Positions 40,672-50,293 of a DNA stretch of 64,000 bases are shown one piece after another; position 1 is the stretch's first letter; every line of letters begins with the position of its first letter. The notes under the pieces are model-generated. The model was not told the origin of the DNA and made no database searches. It was given only the letters and a program-made list of their open reading frames with translations. A program made the position numbers and the translations under genes. The stretch comes from Saccharothrix carnea (GTDB lineage: Bacteria > Actinomycetota > Actinomycetes > Mycobacteriales > Pseudonocardiaceae), in the NCBI RefSeq assembly GCF_003014735.1, contig NZ_PYAX01000001.1:186001-250000 (forward strand), read 5' to 3'.

Positions 40672-43600
40672 TCAGACCCGGGTGACCGCCACCCGGACCT
40701 TCTGCCCGTCACCGACGACGCCTTCGGAGCCCTCGGCCACCTCGTCGTAGGAAACCGACTCGGCCAGCGTCTCCTCCCTGACGAACGCCTCGAACCGGCG
40801 CACCGCATCGTCCACGCCCGCCGGCAGCTGCAGCGTCAACGCGATCCGGTCCGACACGTCCAGCCCGGCGTCCTTGCGCGCCTGCTGCACCACGCGCACC
40901 AGGTCACGCGCGACACCCTCGGCCGCCAGCTCCTCCGTGACCACGGTGTCCAGCACGACCAGCCCACCGCTGTTCGGCAACGCCGCCGTCGCGCCCTGGT
41001 CGGTGGCGACCAGCCGCTGCTCGTACTCCTCCGGGAACAGCTCGATCCCGGCGGCCACGACGCGACCGTCCACCTCCTGCCAGTCACCGGCCTTCACGGC
41101 CTTGATGACCTTCTGCACGTCCGGCCCCAACCGCGGCCCGGCGGCACGCGCGTTGACCGCCAGCTGGAAGTGGCCGTGCGCGTCCACGTCCGTGGTCAGC
41201 TCGACCTCCTTGACGTTCACCTCGTCCCGCAGCACCTCGGTGAACGCCTCCAGCTGCGCCACGTCCGCCGCCGCGATCACCAGCTTCGCCAACGGCAACC
41301 GCACCCGCAGCTTGTTCGACTTCCGCAGCGACAACGCCGTGGACGCCACCTGCCGCACCTGGTCCATCGCGGCCACCAGCACGTCGTCCGCGGGCAGGTC
41401 GGACGCCACCGGGTAGTCGGCCAGGTGCACCGACCGGCCACCGGTCAACCCACGCCACACCGACTCGGTGGTCAGCGGCAGCAGCGGCGCGGCCACCCGG
41501 CACACGACCTCCAGCACGGTGTGCAGCGTGTCGATCGCGTCCTGGTCGCCGGACCAGAACCGGTCGCGCGAGCGCCGCACGTACCAGTTGGTCAGCACCT
41601 CCAGGAACTCCCGGATCGACGCGCACGCGCCCGAGATGTCGTACTCGTCCAGCTGCCCGGTCACCCCGGCCACCAGGTCGTGCGTCTTCGCCAGCACGTA
41701 CCGGTCCAGCACGTGCTGCGACGACGTCCGCCACGTCCCCTCGACCCCGTCCGCGTTGGCGTACAGGGCCAGGAAGTACCAGGAGTTCCACAGCGGCAGC
41801 ACGGCCTGCCGCACCGCGTCACGGATACCGCGCTCGGTCACCACCAGGTCGCCGCCGCGCAGGATCGGCGACGCCATGAGGAACCACCGCATGGCGTCGG
41901 ACCCGTCGCGGTCGAACACCTCGTTGACGTCCGGGTAGTTCTTGCGCGACTTGGACATCTTCTGCCCGTCGTCGCCCAGCACGATCCCGTGCGCCACGCA
42001 GTTGCGGAACGCGGGCCGGTCGAACAGCGCCGTGGCCAGCACGTGCATGGTGTAGAACCAGCCGCGCGTCTGGCCGTTGTACTCGACGATGAAGTCACCC
42101 GGGTAGTGGTCCTCGAACCACTCGCGGTTCTCGAACGGGTAGTGCACCTGGGCGAACGACATCGAGCCGGACTCGAACCAGCAGTCCAGCACCTCGGGCA
42201 CCCGCCGCATCACCGAGCGACCGGTCGGGTCGTCCGGGTTCGGCCTGGTCAGCCCGTCGATGACCGGCCGGTGCAGGTCGGTCGGGCGCACGCCGAAGTC
42301 GCGCTCCAGCTCGTCCAGCGAGCCGTAGACGTCCACCCGCGGGTACGCCGGGTCGTCCGACACCCAGACCGGGATCGGCGAGCCCCAGAACCGGTTGCGG
42401 GAGATGTTCCAGTCGCGGGCGTTCTCCAGCCACTTGCCGAACTGGCCGTCCTTGATGTGCTCGGGCACCCAGTTGATCTGCTGGTTCAGCTCGACCATGC
42501 GGTCCTTGAACTTCGACACCGCGACGAACCACGACGACACCGCGCGCTGGATCAGCGCGTTGTCGCACCGCCAGCAGTGCGGGTACGGGTGGTCGTAGGT
42601 CTCGTGGCGCAGCAGCAGGCCCGCTTCCTTCAGGTCGCGGATGATCGCCTTGTTCGCCTCGAAGACCTGTTGCCCCTCGTACGGCGGCACCTCGGCGGTG
42701 AACCGGCCGTGCGCGTCCACCGGCACGACGACCTCGATGCCGGCCGCGTCGGTGACGACCTTGTCCTCCTCACCGAACGCGGGCGCGATGTGCACCATGC
42801 CCGTGCCGTCCTCGGTGGTGACGTAGTCGGCGGCCAGCACCTGGTGCGCGTTCTCCCGGCCGACGAAGAAGTCGAACGGCGGCGCGTACTTGCGGCCGAC
42901 CAGGTCGGCGCCCTTGCAGCGGGCCACCACCGGCGGCTCCTCGCCCAGCTCGCGGGCGTACGCGGCGACGCGCGCCTCGGCGAGCAGGTAGCGCTCGCCG
43001 TTGGCCTCGACCGTCACGTAGTCCACGTCCGGGTGCACGGCCGCGGCCAGGTTGGACGGCAGCGTCCACGGCGTCGTCGTCCACACCAGGGCCAGCTCGC
43101 CGGTCTCCAGCCGCAGGCCCACGGTCACCGCCGGGTCCTGCCGGTCCCGGTAGGTGTCGTCCATCTTGGTCTCGGTGTTGGACAGCGGCGTCTCGCAGCG
43201 CCAGCAGTACCAGAGCACCCGGAAGCCCTCGTAGACCAGACCCTTGTCCCACAGGGTCTTGAAGGCCCACATGACGCTTTCCATGTAGTCCAGGTCGAGG
43301 GTCTTGTAGTCGTTGTCGAAGTCCACCCAGCGGGCCTGCCGGGTCACGTAGTCGCGCCACTGGTCGGTGTACTGCAGCACCGACGTGCGGCAGGCCTCGT
43401 TGAACTTCTCGATGCCGAACGCCTCGATCTCGCTCTTGGACGAGAACCCGAGCTGCTTCTCGGCCTCCACCTCGGCGGGCAGGCCGTGCGTGTCCCAGCC
43501 GAACCGGCGCTCGACGTGCTCGCCGCGCATGGTCCGGTAGCGCGGGACGACGTCCTTGACGTAGCCGGTCAGCAGGTGGCCGTAGTGCGGCAGGCCGTTG

Positions 43601-43779
43601 GCGAACGGCGGGCCGTCGTAGAAGACGAACTCGTTGGCCCCGTTGTCCCCGGCGGGCCGTGCGTCGATCGACGCCTGGAACGTCCGGTCGGACTTCCAGA
43701 AGTCCAGCACACCCTCTTCGAGGGCGGGGAAGGACGGCTGGGAGGGAACGGAACCCTCGCCTGCCTTCGGGTAGGCCAT
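40672..43779 (-). CDS. ileS: Isoleucyl-tRNA synthetase (type 2)
   Basis: The 1035-residue class I synthetase charges tRNA-Ile and edits valine. The HIGH motif reads HYGH in [20 protein letters not shown] (about residue 55). The KMSKS motif is intact in [18 protein letters not shown] (about residue 608), and the CP1 editing domain lies between. Length and the eukaryote-like core indicate the type 2 enzyme, a group with low mupirocin sensitivity. It is preceded by an Ile-type T-box leader. Confidence 0.97.
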   Translation of the reverse strand: MAYPKAGEGSVPSQPSFPALEEGVLDFWKSDRTFQASIDARPAGDNGANEFVFYDGPPFANGLPHYGHLLTGYVKDVVPRYRTMRGEHVERRFGWDTHGLPAEVEAEKQLGFSSKSEIEAFGIEKFNEACRTSVLQYTDQWRDYVTRQARWVDFDNDYKTLDLDYMESVMWAFKTLWDKGLVYEGFRVLWYCWRCETPLSNTETKMDDTYRDRQDPAVTVGLRLETGELALVWTTTPWTLPSNLAAAVHPDVDYVTVEANGERYLLAEARVAAYARELGEEPPVVARCKGADLVGRKYAPPFDFFVGRENAHQVLAADYVTTEDGTGMVHIAPAFGEEDKVVTDAAGIEVVVPVDAHGRFTAEVPPYEGQQVFEANKAIIRDLKEAGLLLRHETYDHPYPHCWRCDNALIQRAVSSWFVAVSKFKDRMVELNQQINWVPEHIKDGQFGKWLENARDWNISRNRFWGSPIPVWVSDDPAYPRVDVYGSLDELERDFGVRPTDLHRPVIDGLTRPNPDDPTGRSVMRRVPEVLDCWFESGSMSFAQVHYPFENREWFEDHYPGDFIVEYNGQTRGWFYTMHVLATALFDRPAFRNCVAHGIVLGDDGQKMSKSRKNYPDVNEVFDRDGSDAMRWFLMASPILRGGDLVVTERGIRDAVRQAVLPLWNSWYFLALYANADGVEGTWRTSSQHVLDRYVLAKTHDLVAGVTGQLDEYDISGACASIREFLEVLTNWYVRRSRDRFWSGDQDAIDTLHTVLEVVCRVAAPLLPLTTESVWRGLTGGRSVHLADYPVASDLPADDVLVAAMDQVRQVASTALSLRKSNKLRVRLPLAKLVIAAADVAQLEAFTEVLRDEVNVKEVELTTDVDAHGHFQLAVNARAAGPRLGPDVQKVIKAVKAGDWQEVDGRVVAAGIELFPEEYEQRLVATDQGATAALPNSGGLVVLDTVVTEELAAEGVARDLVRVVQQARKDAGLDVSDRIALTLQLPAGVDDAVRRFEAFVREETLAESVSYDEVAEGSEGVVGDGQKVRVAVTRV

Positions 43780-43789
43780 CGTGCTGCTC

Positions 43790-43990
43790 CTCGCGTGCGT
43801 CCAACCGGCTCACGGGGACGACACGCCGGTCACGGCGCACCGCGGTACCACCCCGCTTGCCAGGGCGCGAAGGCACTGGCCTCTCTTCGACGGCTGTGAC
43901 GGGCCGCTCCCGTCCGGTTCTACTGGGGCTCGCGCCCGTTCTTCCGGAGGCTCCCCGGTGATGGCCGGATCAACGCCGTGCTACCACCCA
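43790..43990 (-). ncRNA. T-box leader of ileS (actinobacterial translational type)
   Basis: The conserved T-box GGGGTGGTACCGCGG lies at 43854-43840. Upstream, the stem I region contains CCATCACCGGGGAGCC followed by TCCGGAAGAACG, the pattern of actinobacterial ileS T-boxes. The specifier codon ATC (Ile) is at 43962-43960. Uncharged tRNA-Ile binding should free the ileS ribosome site, since actinobacterial ileS T-boxes act on translation. Leader limits are approximate. Confidence 0.92.
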
Positions 43991-44048
43991 GGGTAGCCGA
44001 ACCGCGCAACCCGCTTTCCGGGGTCACCGGGTCCAGCCGCCCGCCGGG

Positions 44049-44579
44049 TCAGTCCGTCGAGGTCGCCGACCGGTCAGCGGTCCGCTTGCGCGCCGCGAGG
44101 CCGGCGTCCGGGCGGCAGACCGCGCACGGCGTGAAGCCGAGCCGGCGCGCCTCGTCGACCGGCAGGCCGAGCGACGACCGGGAGCCGAGCCAGGAGCACT
44201 CGGCGAGGTGGTAGCGGGGACGTTCGTCCAGCACCCGCACCTCGTCCGTGAGTTCGCTCACGATCAAGGCGTCGGCCGCGTCCGCGTCCTCCTCGCCAGG
44301 TTCGAGATGTGCCTGATCGGGTGGACTTTCCGGAGGTTCGTCCTCGGCACCCTCCGGCACGGCCGGTTGATCACCACCGCTAACCTGGTGATCAACAACT
44401 GCGGCGCCGGCAGCCCGGGGGCCCGACCGGCGGCGGAGCCACCAGTCGAGCACCAGGACCACGGCAGCAGCCCCGCTCGCACCCACGGACAACCAGGCCC
44501 AGTGCGTCTGGGCGCTGGTCAGCGCGGGCACGAGCAACCCCAGGGCTGCCAGCACCAACAGCAGGACTATGTACAGCAC
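44049..44579 (-). CDS. Membrane protein with C-terminal YHxxxC/CxxC segment
   Basis: The 176-residue protein has two N-terminal transmembrane helices (about 1-22 and 28-48), an acidic Pro-rich linker (about 70-105) and a cytosolic C-terminal module. The module contains RPRYHLAECSWLGSR and EARRLGFTPCAVCRPDAG. The Y-H-x3-C...GF-x-PC-x2-C arrangement resembles the metal-binding fold of Ada-type and related small domains, so zinc binding is plausible. It lies between wag31 and ileS on the same strand. I do not know its role. Confidence 0.72.
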   Translation of the reverse strand: MLYIVLLLVLAALGLLVPALTSAQTHWAWLSVGASGAAAVVLVLDWWLRRRSGPRAAGAAVVDHQVSGGDQPAVPEGAEDEPPESPPDQAHLEPGEEDADAADALIVSELTDEVRVLDERPRYHLAECSWLGSRSSLGLPVDEARRLGFTPCAVCRPDAGLAARKRTADRSATSTD

Positions 44580-44607
44580 GTCCAGCAGACTAGATCAGCA
44601 ACGCCGA

Positions 44608-45423
44608 TCAGCCGGCTTCGGCGCGCGCCCCGAACGAGTACCCGCCCTGCTGACGACCGTCGGACGGCGCGGCCGGGCCGCGGTCCTGCAGGTCGCGCAG
44701 CGACGACTCGAGCATGGTCTTGAGCCGGGTGCGGTACTCGCGCTCGAAGGTCTGCAGCTTGTCGATCTGCTTCTCGAGCGTGTTCTTCTCCTGGGTGATG
44801 TTGCCCATCACCTCGGCGTGCTTGCGCTGCGCGTCGCGGTCGAGCGCGCTGGCCTTCTCACGGGCCTGCCGCTCCAGCGTCTCGGCGCGGGTCCGCGCGT
44901 CGTTGAGCATGGTCTCGGCACGCGTGCGCGCCTCGTTGACCATGGTGTCGGCCTTGGATCGCGCCTCGGACAACAGCTGCTCGGACTTGGTCCGGGCCTC
45001 GGACAGCATCCCGTCCGCCTCGGCCTTGGCCTCGCCGGTGAGCCGGTCGGCCATCTCCTGGGCCAGGCCGAGCACCTTGGCGGCCTGCACGTGGTGGTCA
45101 CCACCACCGCCGGGCGAGGTCTGCTCCAGCGCCGAAGGGGGCGGCACCGGTGCGAGCCTGCGGGGCTCGTCCACGACGCGGCTCGGGCCGACGCCTGCGG
45201 CAACCTTCGCCCGGGCGTCTTCGAGGTCGGCACGCGCGGTCTCGACCTGCTGGTCGAGCTGCTCGACCTGCTGGCGCAGGTCGTTGTTCTCCTCGATCAG
45301 GCGGGCCAGTTCGCCCTCAACCAGGTCGAGGAACGCGTCCACCTCGTCCTCGTTGTAGCCCCGCTTGCCAATCGGCGGCTTGCTGAACGCGACGTTGTGC
45401 ACGTCCGCGGGGGTCAACGGCAT
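44608..45423 (-). CDS. wag31: Cell-pole scaffold protein Wag31/DivIVA
   Basis: The 271-residue coiled-coil protein begins with the DivIVA membrane-binding domain ([20 protein letters not shown], then [17 protein letters not shown]). A linker near 85-110 carries a PPPSALE stretch. A long coiled coil follows (about 115-250) with repeats such as [20 protein letters not shown]. It marks cell poles and hyphal tips and directs apical wall synthesis in actinobacteria. It is the downstream end of the ftsZ-pgeF-yggS-sepF-yggT run. Confidence 0.95.
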   Translation of the reverse strand: MPLTPADVHNVAFSKPPIGKRGYNEDEVDAFLDLVEGELARLIEENNDLRQQVEQLDQQVETARADLEDARAKVAAGVGPSRVVDEPRRLAPVPPPSALEQTSPGGGGDHHVQAAKVLGLAQEMADRLTGEAKAEADGMLSEARTKSEQLLSEARSKADTMVNEARTRAETMLNDARTRAETLERQAREKASALDRDAQRKHAEVMGNITQEKNTLEKQIDKLQTFEREYRTRLKTMLESSLRDLQDRGPAAPSDGRQQGGYSFGARAEAG

Positions 45424-45474
45424 CAGATCACCTCACGCACTCCTGGGCTGTGGAGATCCCTGGACCCTGTCCCC

Positions 45475-45765
45475 TCACAACGGCCTGGGATCGGCTACTC
45501 GCATCAGAATGATAACGACCAGCAACAGCACAATAATGGACAAGTCCAGTCCGATGCCCCCGATCCGCACGGTCGGGATGATCCGACGCAGCAAGCGGAC
45601 CGGAGGATCGGTCACGGTGTAGACGGTCTCAAGCGCCACCGCCACGCCGCCCGCAGGTCGCCATCCCCTGGCGAAACTACGGACGAGCTCCACGACGACA
45701 CGCGCCGTGAGCAGCAGCCAGAACGAGAACAACACGTAGTAGACCACGAGCCAGAGGGCATCCAC
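45475..45765 (-). CDS. YggT-family membrane protein
   Basis: The 96-residue protein has two YggT-type hydrophobic segments, with the conserved linker TVTDPPVRLLRRIIPTVRIGGIGLDLS. The location between sepF and wag31 is the standard actinobacterial arrangement. YggT proteins are membrane-embedded and implicated in division or osmotic tolerance, without a defined biochemical activity. Confidence 0.92.
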   Translation of the reverse strand: MDALWLVVYYVLFSFWLLLTARVVVELVRSFARGWRPAGGVAVALETVYTVTDPPVRLLRRIIPTVRIGGIGLDLSIIVLLLVVIILMRVADPRPL

Positions 45766-45785
45766 ATGCTCAACTGTGCCACCAC

Positions 45786-46403
45786 TCAGCCCTGGTTGAG
45801 GAACCCACCCTCAGCGAGTCGCCTGCGGTCCTCCGCCGTCACGTCGATGTTCGGGGGTGAGAGAAGGAACACCTTGTTGGTGACCTTGTCGATCGAGCCC
45901 CGCAGCGCGAAGGCCAGACCGGCCGCGAAGTCGACCAGCCGCTTGGCGTCCGCGTCGTTCATGTCGGTGAGGTTCATGATCACCGGCGTGCCGTCGCGGT
46001 AGTGCTCGCCGATGGTCCGCGCCTCGTTGTAGCTGCGCGGGTGCAGCGTGGTGATGCGGCCCAGCGGCTGGCTCGCCGGCTCCGGGGCGGGCCGCAGCCT
46101 GCCCACCGGCTCGCGCTGCGGCTCCACGGCCAGCGCGCCGTGGGTTTCCGGGCTCCACGGCCGGCGCGGGCGTGCGCCGCGCTCCGGCTCGTAGTCGTCC
46201 GAGTCGTCCAGCTCGGCGCGGTAGCCGTTCGGGGAACGGCGACGCGGGGTGCGCTGCTCCGGGTACGGCTCGTAGTCGTCCGAGTCGGCGTAGTCGGACC
46301 GGTAGTCCGGGTAGCGCCGGTCGTCGTCGTAGGCCGCGGGGTCGTCGGCGTACTCGGCGGGAACCATCCCGAAGTAGGCCTTCAGCTTGTGAAACCCGCT
46401 CAT
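45786..46403 (-). CDS. sepF: Cell division protein SepF
   Basis: The 205-residue protein has an N-terminal amphipathic membrane anchor (MSGFHKLKAYFGMVP) and an acidic Tyr/Asp-rich linker (about 15-100) with DSDDYEPYPEQ and related repeats. The C-terminal SepF domain (about 110-205; TLHPRSYNEARTIGEHYRDG, VIMNLTDMNDADAKRLVDF) binds the FtsZ tail. SepF tethers the Z-ring to the membrane in actinobacteria, which lack FtsA. The ATG at 46403 fixes the anchor at the very N terminus. Confidence 0.95.
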   Translation of the reverse strand: MSGFHKLKAYFGMVPAEYADDPAAYDDDRRYPDYRSDYADSDDYEPYPEQRTPRRRSPNGYRAELDDSDDYEPERGARPRRPWSPETHGALAVEPQREPVGRLRPAPEPASQPLGRITTLHPRSYNEARTIGEHYRDGTPVIMNLTDMNDADAKRLVDFAAGLAFALRGSIDKVTNKVFLLSPPNIDVTAEDRRRLAEGGFLNQG

Positions 46404-46474
46404 GGCTCGAGCCCTTCCTCCGCCGAGATCCCTACTCGCAAGGACGTCGCGGCCGTCCCAGAGGTTCCAGACAG

Positions 46475-47173
46475 TTACGGCGAGGCTAGTCTCCGGCTGC
46501 CCAGCAACGCTGTTCCGACACGCACGCACGTGGATCCGTGCGCGATCGCATCCTCCAGGTCACCGCTCATCCCCGCCGAGATCACGGTGGCATCGGGATG
46601 ATCGACCCGCAAGCGGGTTACCGCTTCGTATAGAGCGGCAAACGCCTGCTGTGGAGACATCCCGAGGGGTGCGACGGTCATCACACCACGAAAAATAAGT
46701 TCACTCGAACGTGCTACGTGATCGGCGAGTCGCGGAAGGTCACCGATCGGGTGGCCGCCGCGGGCCTCGTCGCCGTCGATGCTGACCTGGATCAGCACCT
46801 CGGTCGGTTCGGCGGCGGCCTTGGCGACGGCGTCGGCGAGCCGGATCGAGTCGACCGTGTCGATCCGGTCGGCCCAGCGGAGGACCGACTTGGCCTTGTT
46901 GCGCTGGAGCGAGCCGACCATGTGCCACTTGGCCGCGGCGCCCGGGCGCAGTTCGGCGAACTCGGCGGTCTTGCGGTTCGCCTCCTGGTCGCGGTTCTCG
47001 GCGAAGGCGGTGAGCCCGAGGTCGCTCAGGATCGCCACGTCCTCGGCCGGGAACGTCTTGGTGACGGCCAGCAACTCGACCTCATCGGGTGACCTCCCGA
47101 CTGCCGCGCAGGCCTTGGCGATGCGGTCCTTGACCTCGGCCAGCGACAGCGCCAGCTCTTCGCGCCGGTTCAC
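46475..47173 (-). CDS. YggS-family pyridoxal-phosphate homeostasis protein
   Basis: The 232-residue single-domain PLP-binding protein (alanine racemase N-terminal fold) has the PLP-lysine in LLAVTKTFPAEDV. Family blocks are FAENRDQEANRK, WHMVGSLQRNKAK, VLIQVSIDGD and the phosphate site SAGMSGDLEDAIAHGSTCVRVG. It buffers cellular PLP and is not known to be catalytic. The GTG at 47173 overlaps the pgeF stop by 4 bp. Confidence 0.94.
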   Translation of the reverse strand: MNRREELALSLAEVKDRIAKACAAVGRSPDEVELLAVTKTFPAEDVAILSDLGLTAFAENRDQEANRKTAEFAELRPGAAAKWHMVGSLQRNKAKSVLRWADRIDTVDSIRLADAVAKAAAEPTEVLIQVSIDGDEARGGHPIGDLPRLADHVARSSELIFRGVMTVAPLGMSPQQAFAALYEAVTRLRVDHPDATVISAGMSGDLEDAIAHGSTCVRVGTALLGSRRLASP

Positions 47174-47874
47174 GGTTCCATCCAGATGACACCCGCGAGC
47201 CGCCCCGTCCCGGGGTCTCGGCGGTGGCTGAACAGGGACTTCTCCTCGACCGTGCAGCGGGGGTCGACGCCGATCCGGCCGACGCCCGCGTCGGCGAGCT
47301 GCTGCCAGAGGCCGGCGCGCAGGTCGAGGGCGGGCTTGCCGGACCGGGTCTTGGCCGCGCTGCCGGGGAGGTGCTTCTCGACGTCGTCGCGCATCGCGGC
47401 GGGGACCTCGTAGCACTGGCCGCAGACGGCCGGGCCGAGCAGCACCTCGGTCCGTTGCTTCTCGGCGCCCAGCTCGACCATGCGGTCCAGGGTCGCCGGG
47501 AGCACGCCGACGCGGGCACCGACCCGTCCGGCGTGCACGGCGGCGATCACACCGGCCTCGGGGTCGCCGAGCAGCACCGGCACGCAGTCGGCCGTCAGCA
47601 CCACCAGGCCCAGCCGTTCCTGCCTCGTCACCACGGCGTCCGTGGCCTCCAGCGGCTCGTCCACCGGCCCGTCCACGACCGCGACCGTGCGGCCGTGCAC
47701 CTGTTCCATCCAGACCAGCCGTTCGGGTTCGAGCCCGATCCCCTCGGCGAGCCGCTTCCGGTTGGCCTCGACGGCGGCCGGGTCGTCACCGACGTGGTCG
47801 GCCAGGTTGAAGGAGTCGTAGGGAGCTTTCGACACGCCGCCTTCGCGGGTGGTCAGGACACGACGGATGCGCAC
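47170..47874 (-). CDS. pgeF: Peptidoglycan editing factor PgeF (YfiH, laccase-domain family)
   Basis: The 234-residue protein has the family metal/catalytic motifs VWMEQVHGRTVAVV, LTADCVPVLLGDP and AAVHAGRVGARVGVL. In many bacteria the last motif reads HAGWRG; HAGRVG is an actinobacterial variant. PgeF proteins prevent misincorporation of serine into peptidoglycan and have purine-nucleoside or copper-dependent activities in vitro. The GTG at 47874 is preferred; an in-frame start 30 bp upstream would run into the repeat cluster. Confidence 0.88.
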   Translation of the reverse strand: MRIRRVLTTREGGVSKAPYDSFNLADHVGDDPAAVEANRKRLAEGIGLEPERLVWMEQVHGRTVAVVDGPVDEPLEATDAVVTRQERLGLVVLTADCVPVLLGDPEAGVIAAVHAGRVGARVGVLPATLDRMVELGAEKQRTEVLLGPAVCGQCYEVPAAMRDDVEKHLPGSAAKTRSGKPALDLRAGLWQQLADAGVGRIGVDPRCTVEEKSLFSHRRDPGTGRLAGVIWMEP

Positions 47875-47896
47875 CCCCCAAGCTTCCCAGACCCGA

Positions 47897-48140
47897 GAGT
47901 CCAACGTTCAAGCCTCGAGAGTCCAACGCTCAGCACGCGCGTGTCCTACGTTCGGAACGCCCGTGTCCTACGTTCGGAACACCTGAATTCAACGTTCAGG
48001 ACCCCCGGGCTCGACCCTCGGACCCGACTGGGCGGCTCTGAGTGTTGAACTCGGGGGTCCTGAACGTAGGACACGCGCGCTGTGAGCGTTGGACTCTCGC
48101 GCGGTGAGCGTTGGACTCTCGCGCGGTGAGCGTTGGACTC
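47897..48140. repeat. 13-mer repeat cluster C between pgeF and ftsZ, with a 22-bp triple tandem
   Basis: Inverted copies (GWGTYCWACRYTC) lie at 47897-47909, 47919-47931, 47941-47953 and 47963-47975, exactly 22 bp apart; a relative is at 47985-47997. Forward copies lie at 48040-48052, 48062-48074, 48084-48096, 48106-48118 and 48128-48140, again exactly 22 bp apart. The last three are identical (GAGCGTTGGACTCTCGCG). The two arrays face away from each other around about 48018. The right end is 6 bp from the ftsZ stop. Confidence 0.88.
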
Positions 48141-48146
48141 TCGCGG

Positions 48147-49487
48147 TCAGCGGCGCATGAACGGGGGGACGTCGACCTCGTCGTCGGGGTCGTCGGTCAC
48201 CGGGACGGCCCGGTTCGGCAGCGAGCCGCCGGTGTTGCCCGGCACGCCCGGCGACAGCGACCTCGGCATGGCCGGCTGCGGCGTGCTGTAGGGCGACGGC
48301 TGGCCGTTGCCCTGCCCGGACTGCGACTGCTGCGGCACGGTCGGCCGCGGCGGGACGACCGGCTGCTCCACCTGCTGCACGGGCTGAGGCTGCGGCTGGG
48401 GCTGCTGTTGGACCTGCTGGACCTGCTGCACCGGTTGGGGCTGCGGGTTGTGGTTCACCTGACCCGCCGTGGCCGAGGCCACGGCGGTGCCGCGCGGCGG
48501 GCTGGACAGAGCCTGCGGCTCCAGCTTCTTGTGCGTCGGCCCGCCACTGTCAAAACCCGCCGCGATCACCGTGACCCGGACCTCGTCGCCGAGCGAGTCG
48601 TCGATGACCGTACCGAAGATGATGTTCGCGTCGGGGTGCGCCGCCTCCTGCACCAGCGAGGCGGACTCGTTGATCTCGAACAACCCGAGGTCGCTGCCAC
48701 CGGCGATCGAGAGCAGCACGCCGTGCGCGCCCTCCATCGACGCTTCCAGCAACGGCGAGTTGATGGCCTTCTGGGCGGCCTGGACCGCCCGGCCCTCACC
48801 GCGCGCCGAGCCGATGCCCATCAACGCGCTGCCCGCGCCGGACATGACGGACTTCACGTCGGCGAAGTCGAGGTTGATCAGACCGGGCGTGGTGATCAGG
48901 TCGGTGATGCCCTGGACACCGGACAGCAGCACCTCGTCCGCGGAGCGGAACGCGTCCATCAGCGAGACGCCGATGTCGCCGAGCTGCAGCAGCCGGTCGT
49001 TCGGGATCACGATGAGGGTGTCGCACTCGTTGCGCAGCGCCTGGATGCCCTCTTCGGCCTGCTTGGCGCGGCGCTTGCCCTCGAACGAGAACGGCCGCGT
49101 GACCACGCCGATGGTCAACGCGCCGAGCTTGCGGGCGATCGAGGCGACCACGGGCGCGCCACCGGTGCCCGTGCCACCGCCCTCGCCCGCGGTCACGAAC
49201 ACCATGTCCGCGCCCTTGAGGACTTCTTCGATCTCTTCGCGGTGGTCTTCGGCGGCCTTGTGGCCGACTTCGGGGTTGGCGCCTGCACCGAGGCCGCGGG
49301 TGAGTTCGCGGCCGATGTCGAGCTTCACGTCGGCATCCGACATGAGCAGCGCCTGGGCGTCGGTGTTCACCGCGATGAACTCGACGCCCTTGAGCCCGAC
49401 CTCGATCATGCGGTTGACGGCGTTGACACCGCCACCGCCGATGCCGACGACCTTTATCACCGCGAGGTAGTTGTGCGGGGGCGTCAT
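48147..49487 (-). CDS. ftsZ: Cell division GTPase FtsZ
   Basis: The 446-residue tubulin homologue builds the division ring. The GTP-binding signature [14 protein letters not shown] lies near residue 107, the N-terminal nucleotide site reads [15 protein letters not shown], and the T7 loop is in [15 protein letters not shown] long Pro/Gln-rich linker (about 335-405; [16 protein letters not shown]) leads to the C-terminal peptide [12 protein letters not shown], which binds SepF and FtsW. A TTGACA -35 (49608-49603) lies 116 bp upstream of the ATG. Confidence 0.98.
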   Translation of the reverse strand: MTPPHNYLAVIKVVGIGGGGVNAVNRMIEVGLKGVEFIAVNTDAQALLMSDADVKLDIGRELTRGLGAGANPEVGHKAAEDHREEIEEVLKGADMVFVTAGEGGGTGTGGAPVVASIARKLGALTIGVVTRPFSFEGKRRAKQAEEGIQALRNECDTLIVIPNDRLLQLGDIGVSLMDAFRSADEVLLSGVQGITDLITTPGLINLDFADVKSVMSGAGSALMGIGSARGEGRAVQAAQKAINSPLLEASMEGAHGVLLSIAGGSDLGLFEINESASLVQEAAHPDANIIFGTVIDDSLGDEVRVTVIAAGFDSGGPTHKKLEPQALSSPPRGTAVASATAGQVNHNPQPQPVQQVQQVQQQPQPQPQPVQQVEQPVVPPRPTVPQQSQSGQGNGQPSPYSTPQPAMPRSLSPGVPGNTGGSLPNRAVPVTDDPDDEVDVPPFMRR

Positions 49488-49579
49488 CGGTCCGCCTTCC
49501 TGATCGTGTCCGTGCTCATGTGCTGGAGTGGATGACCACCGGTGTCACAGCCCGGACGGATCTCCACCCGGATTGAAAC

Positions 49580-49608
49580 TCTCAACCAGAGGTTCAGAGT
49601 TATGTCAA
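49580..49608 (-). promoter_or_regulatory. Candidate ftsZ promoter
   Basis: TTGACA (49608-49603) is a perfect -35 on the minus strand. With a 17-bp spacer the -10 would be TTGAGA (49585-49580), which is weak. An imperfect dyad, GGATTGA...TCAACC (49570-49587), overlaps the -10 and could be an operator. The leader to the ftsZ ATG would be about 85 nt. Confidence 0.4.
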
Positions 49609-49696
49609 CCCCGTATGTTCCTGCTGAACGTTATGCACCACGTATGCCTCGGTCTAGCAGCCACGCCGTGTTGTGTCCTGACCGGGTGAGTGGTCT

Positions 49697-50209
49697 CTAC
49701 TCGCCGGTCACCCCGTCGAGCAGTTCCCGCACCACGTCCAGGTGCCCCGCGTGCCGACCCGTTTCCTCGATCATGTGGATCAGCACCCAGCGCACGGAAA
49801 GGCGCTTGTCCCCGCGGAACACCACCTCGTGGTCGAGGTCGAGGCCCGCGACGAGTTCCCGACTCACCGTGCACTGCTCAGCGTAGTCGGCGATCAATCC
49901 CGAGATCGTCTCGCCCGGCTCGACGCGCCAATCGGCGTCCGGGTCCTCACGCGTGTAGGGCGCGCGCGACGGCCGTCCGGCCAACGCCACCTCGAACCAG
50001 TAGTGCTCGACCCAACGCAGGTGCTTGACGATGCCCGCAGCCGTGTTGAGCTGCGACGGGAGCACCGATCGCGCCGCGTCGGCGTCGCTCAGCCCGGCGC
50101 ACTTGAACTCGATCGTCCCGCGCAGGAAGTCCAGGAACCCGCACAGCAGGGTGCGCTCGTCACCGGTGTACGGGAGCTCGATCCGGTTGTCCACCGGCGT
50201 CTGGGTCAT
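49697..50209 (-). CDS. DinB-superfamily (DUF664) protein inserted between ftsQ and ftsZ
   Basis: The 170-residue four-helix-bundle protein has the metal-site histidines: one in GIVKHLRWVEHYWFEVAL and two in MIEETGRHAGHLDVVREL. DinB-like proteins include mycothiol- or bacillithiol-dependent transferases and many of unknown role. GATACT (50221-50216) ends 6 bp before the ATG at 50209, suggesting its own leaderless promoter rather than read-through only. It is not a usual dcw member. Confidence 0.8.
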   Translation of the reverse strand: MTQTPVDNRIELPYTGDERTLLCGFLDFLRGTIEFKCAGLSDADAARSVLPSQLNTAAGIVKHLRWVEHYWFEVALAGRPSRAPYTREDPDADWRVEPGETISGLIADYAEQCTVSRELVAGLDLDHEVVFRGDKRLSVRWVLIHMIEETGRHAGHLDVVRELLDGVTGE

Positions 50210-50293
50210 TCCCGAAGTATCACCGCACGACCGGACGCGGACGATCGACTTCCGCGGATACACCGTGTGGCGGTGTTCACCGCGTCCCCGGGT

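Noticed and set aside
41170-43899. Long plus-strand open frame (about 900 codons) opposite ileS
   Set aside because: It is a shadow of ileS and its T-box, with Arg/Val/His-rich composition and no family features. The ileS motifs on the other strand are unambiguous.
47897-48140. CRISPR array
   Set aside because: Spacing is regular, but the units are 13-22 bp, degenerate, present in both orientations and without unique spacers of 30 bp or more. No cas genes are present.
49488-49560. WhiA (GACAC) sites upstream of ftsZ
   Set aside because: GACAC/GTGTC words occur near 49507 and 49554, but a 5-mer is expected by chance in such DNA and no regulator is in the window to support it.
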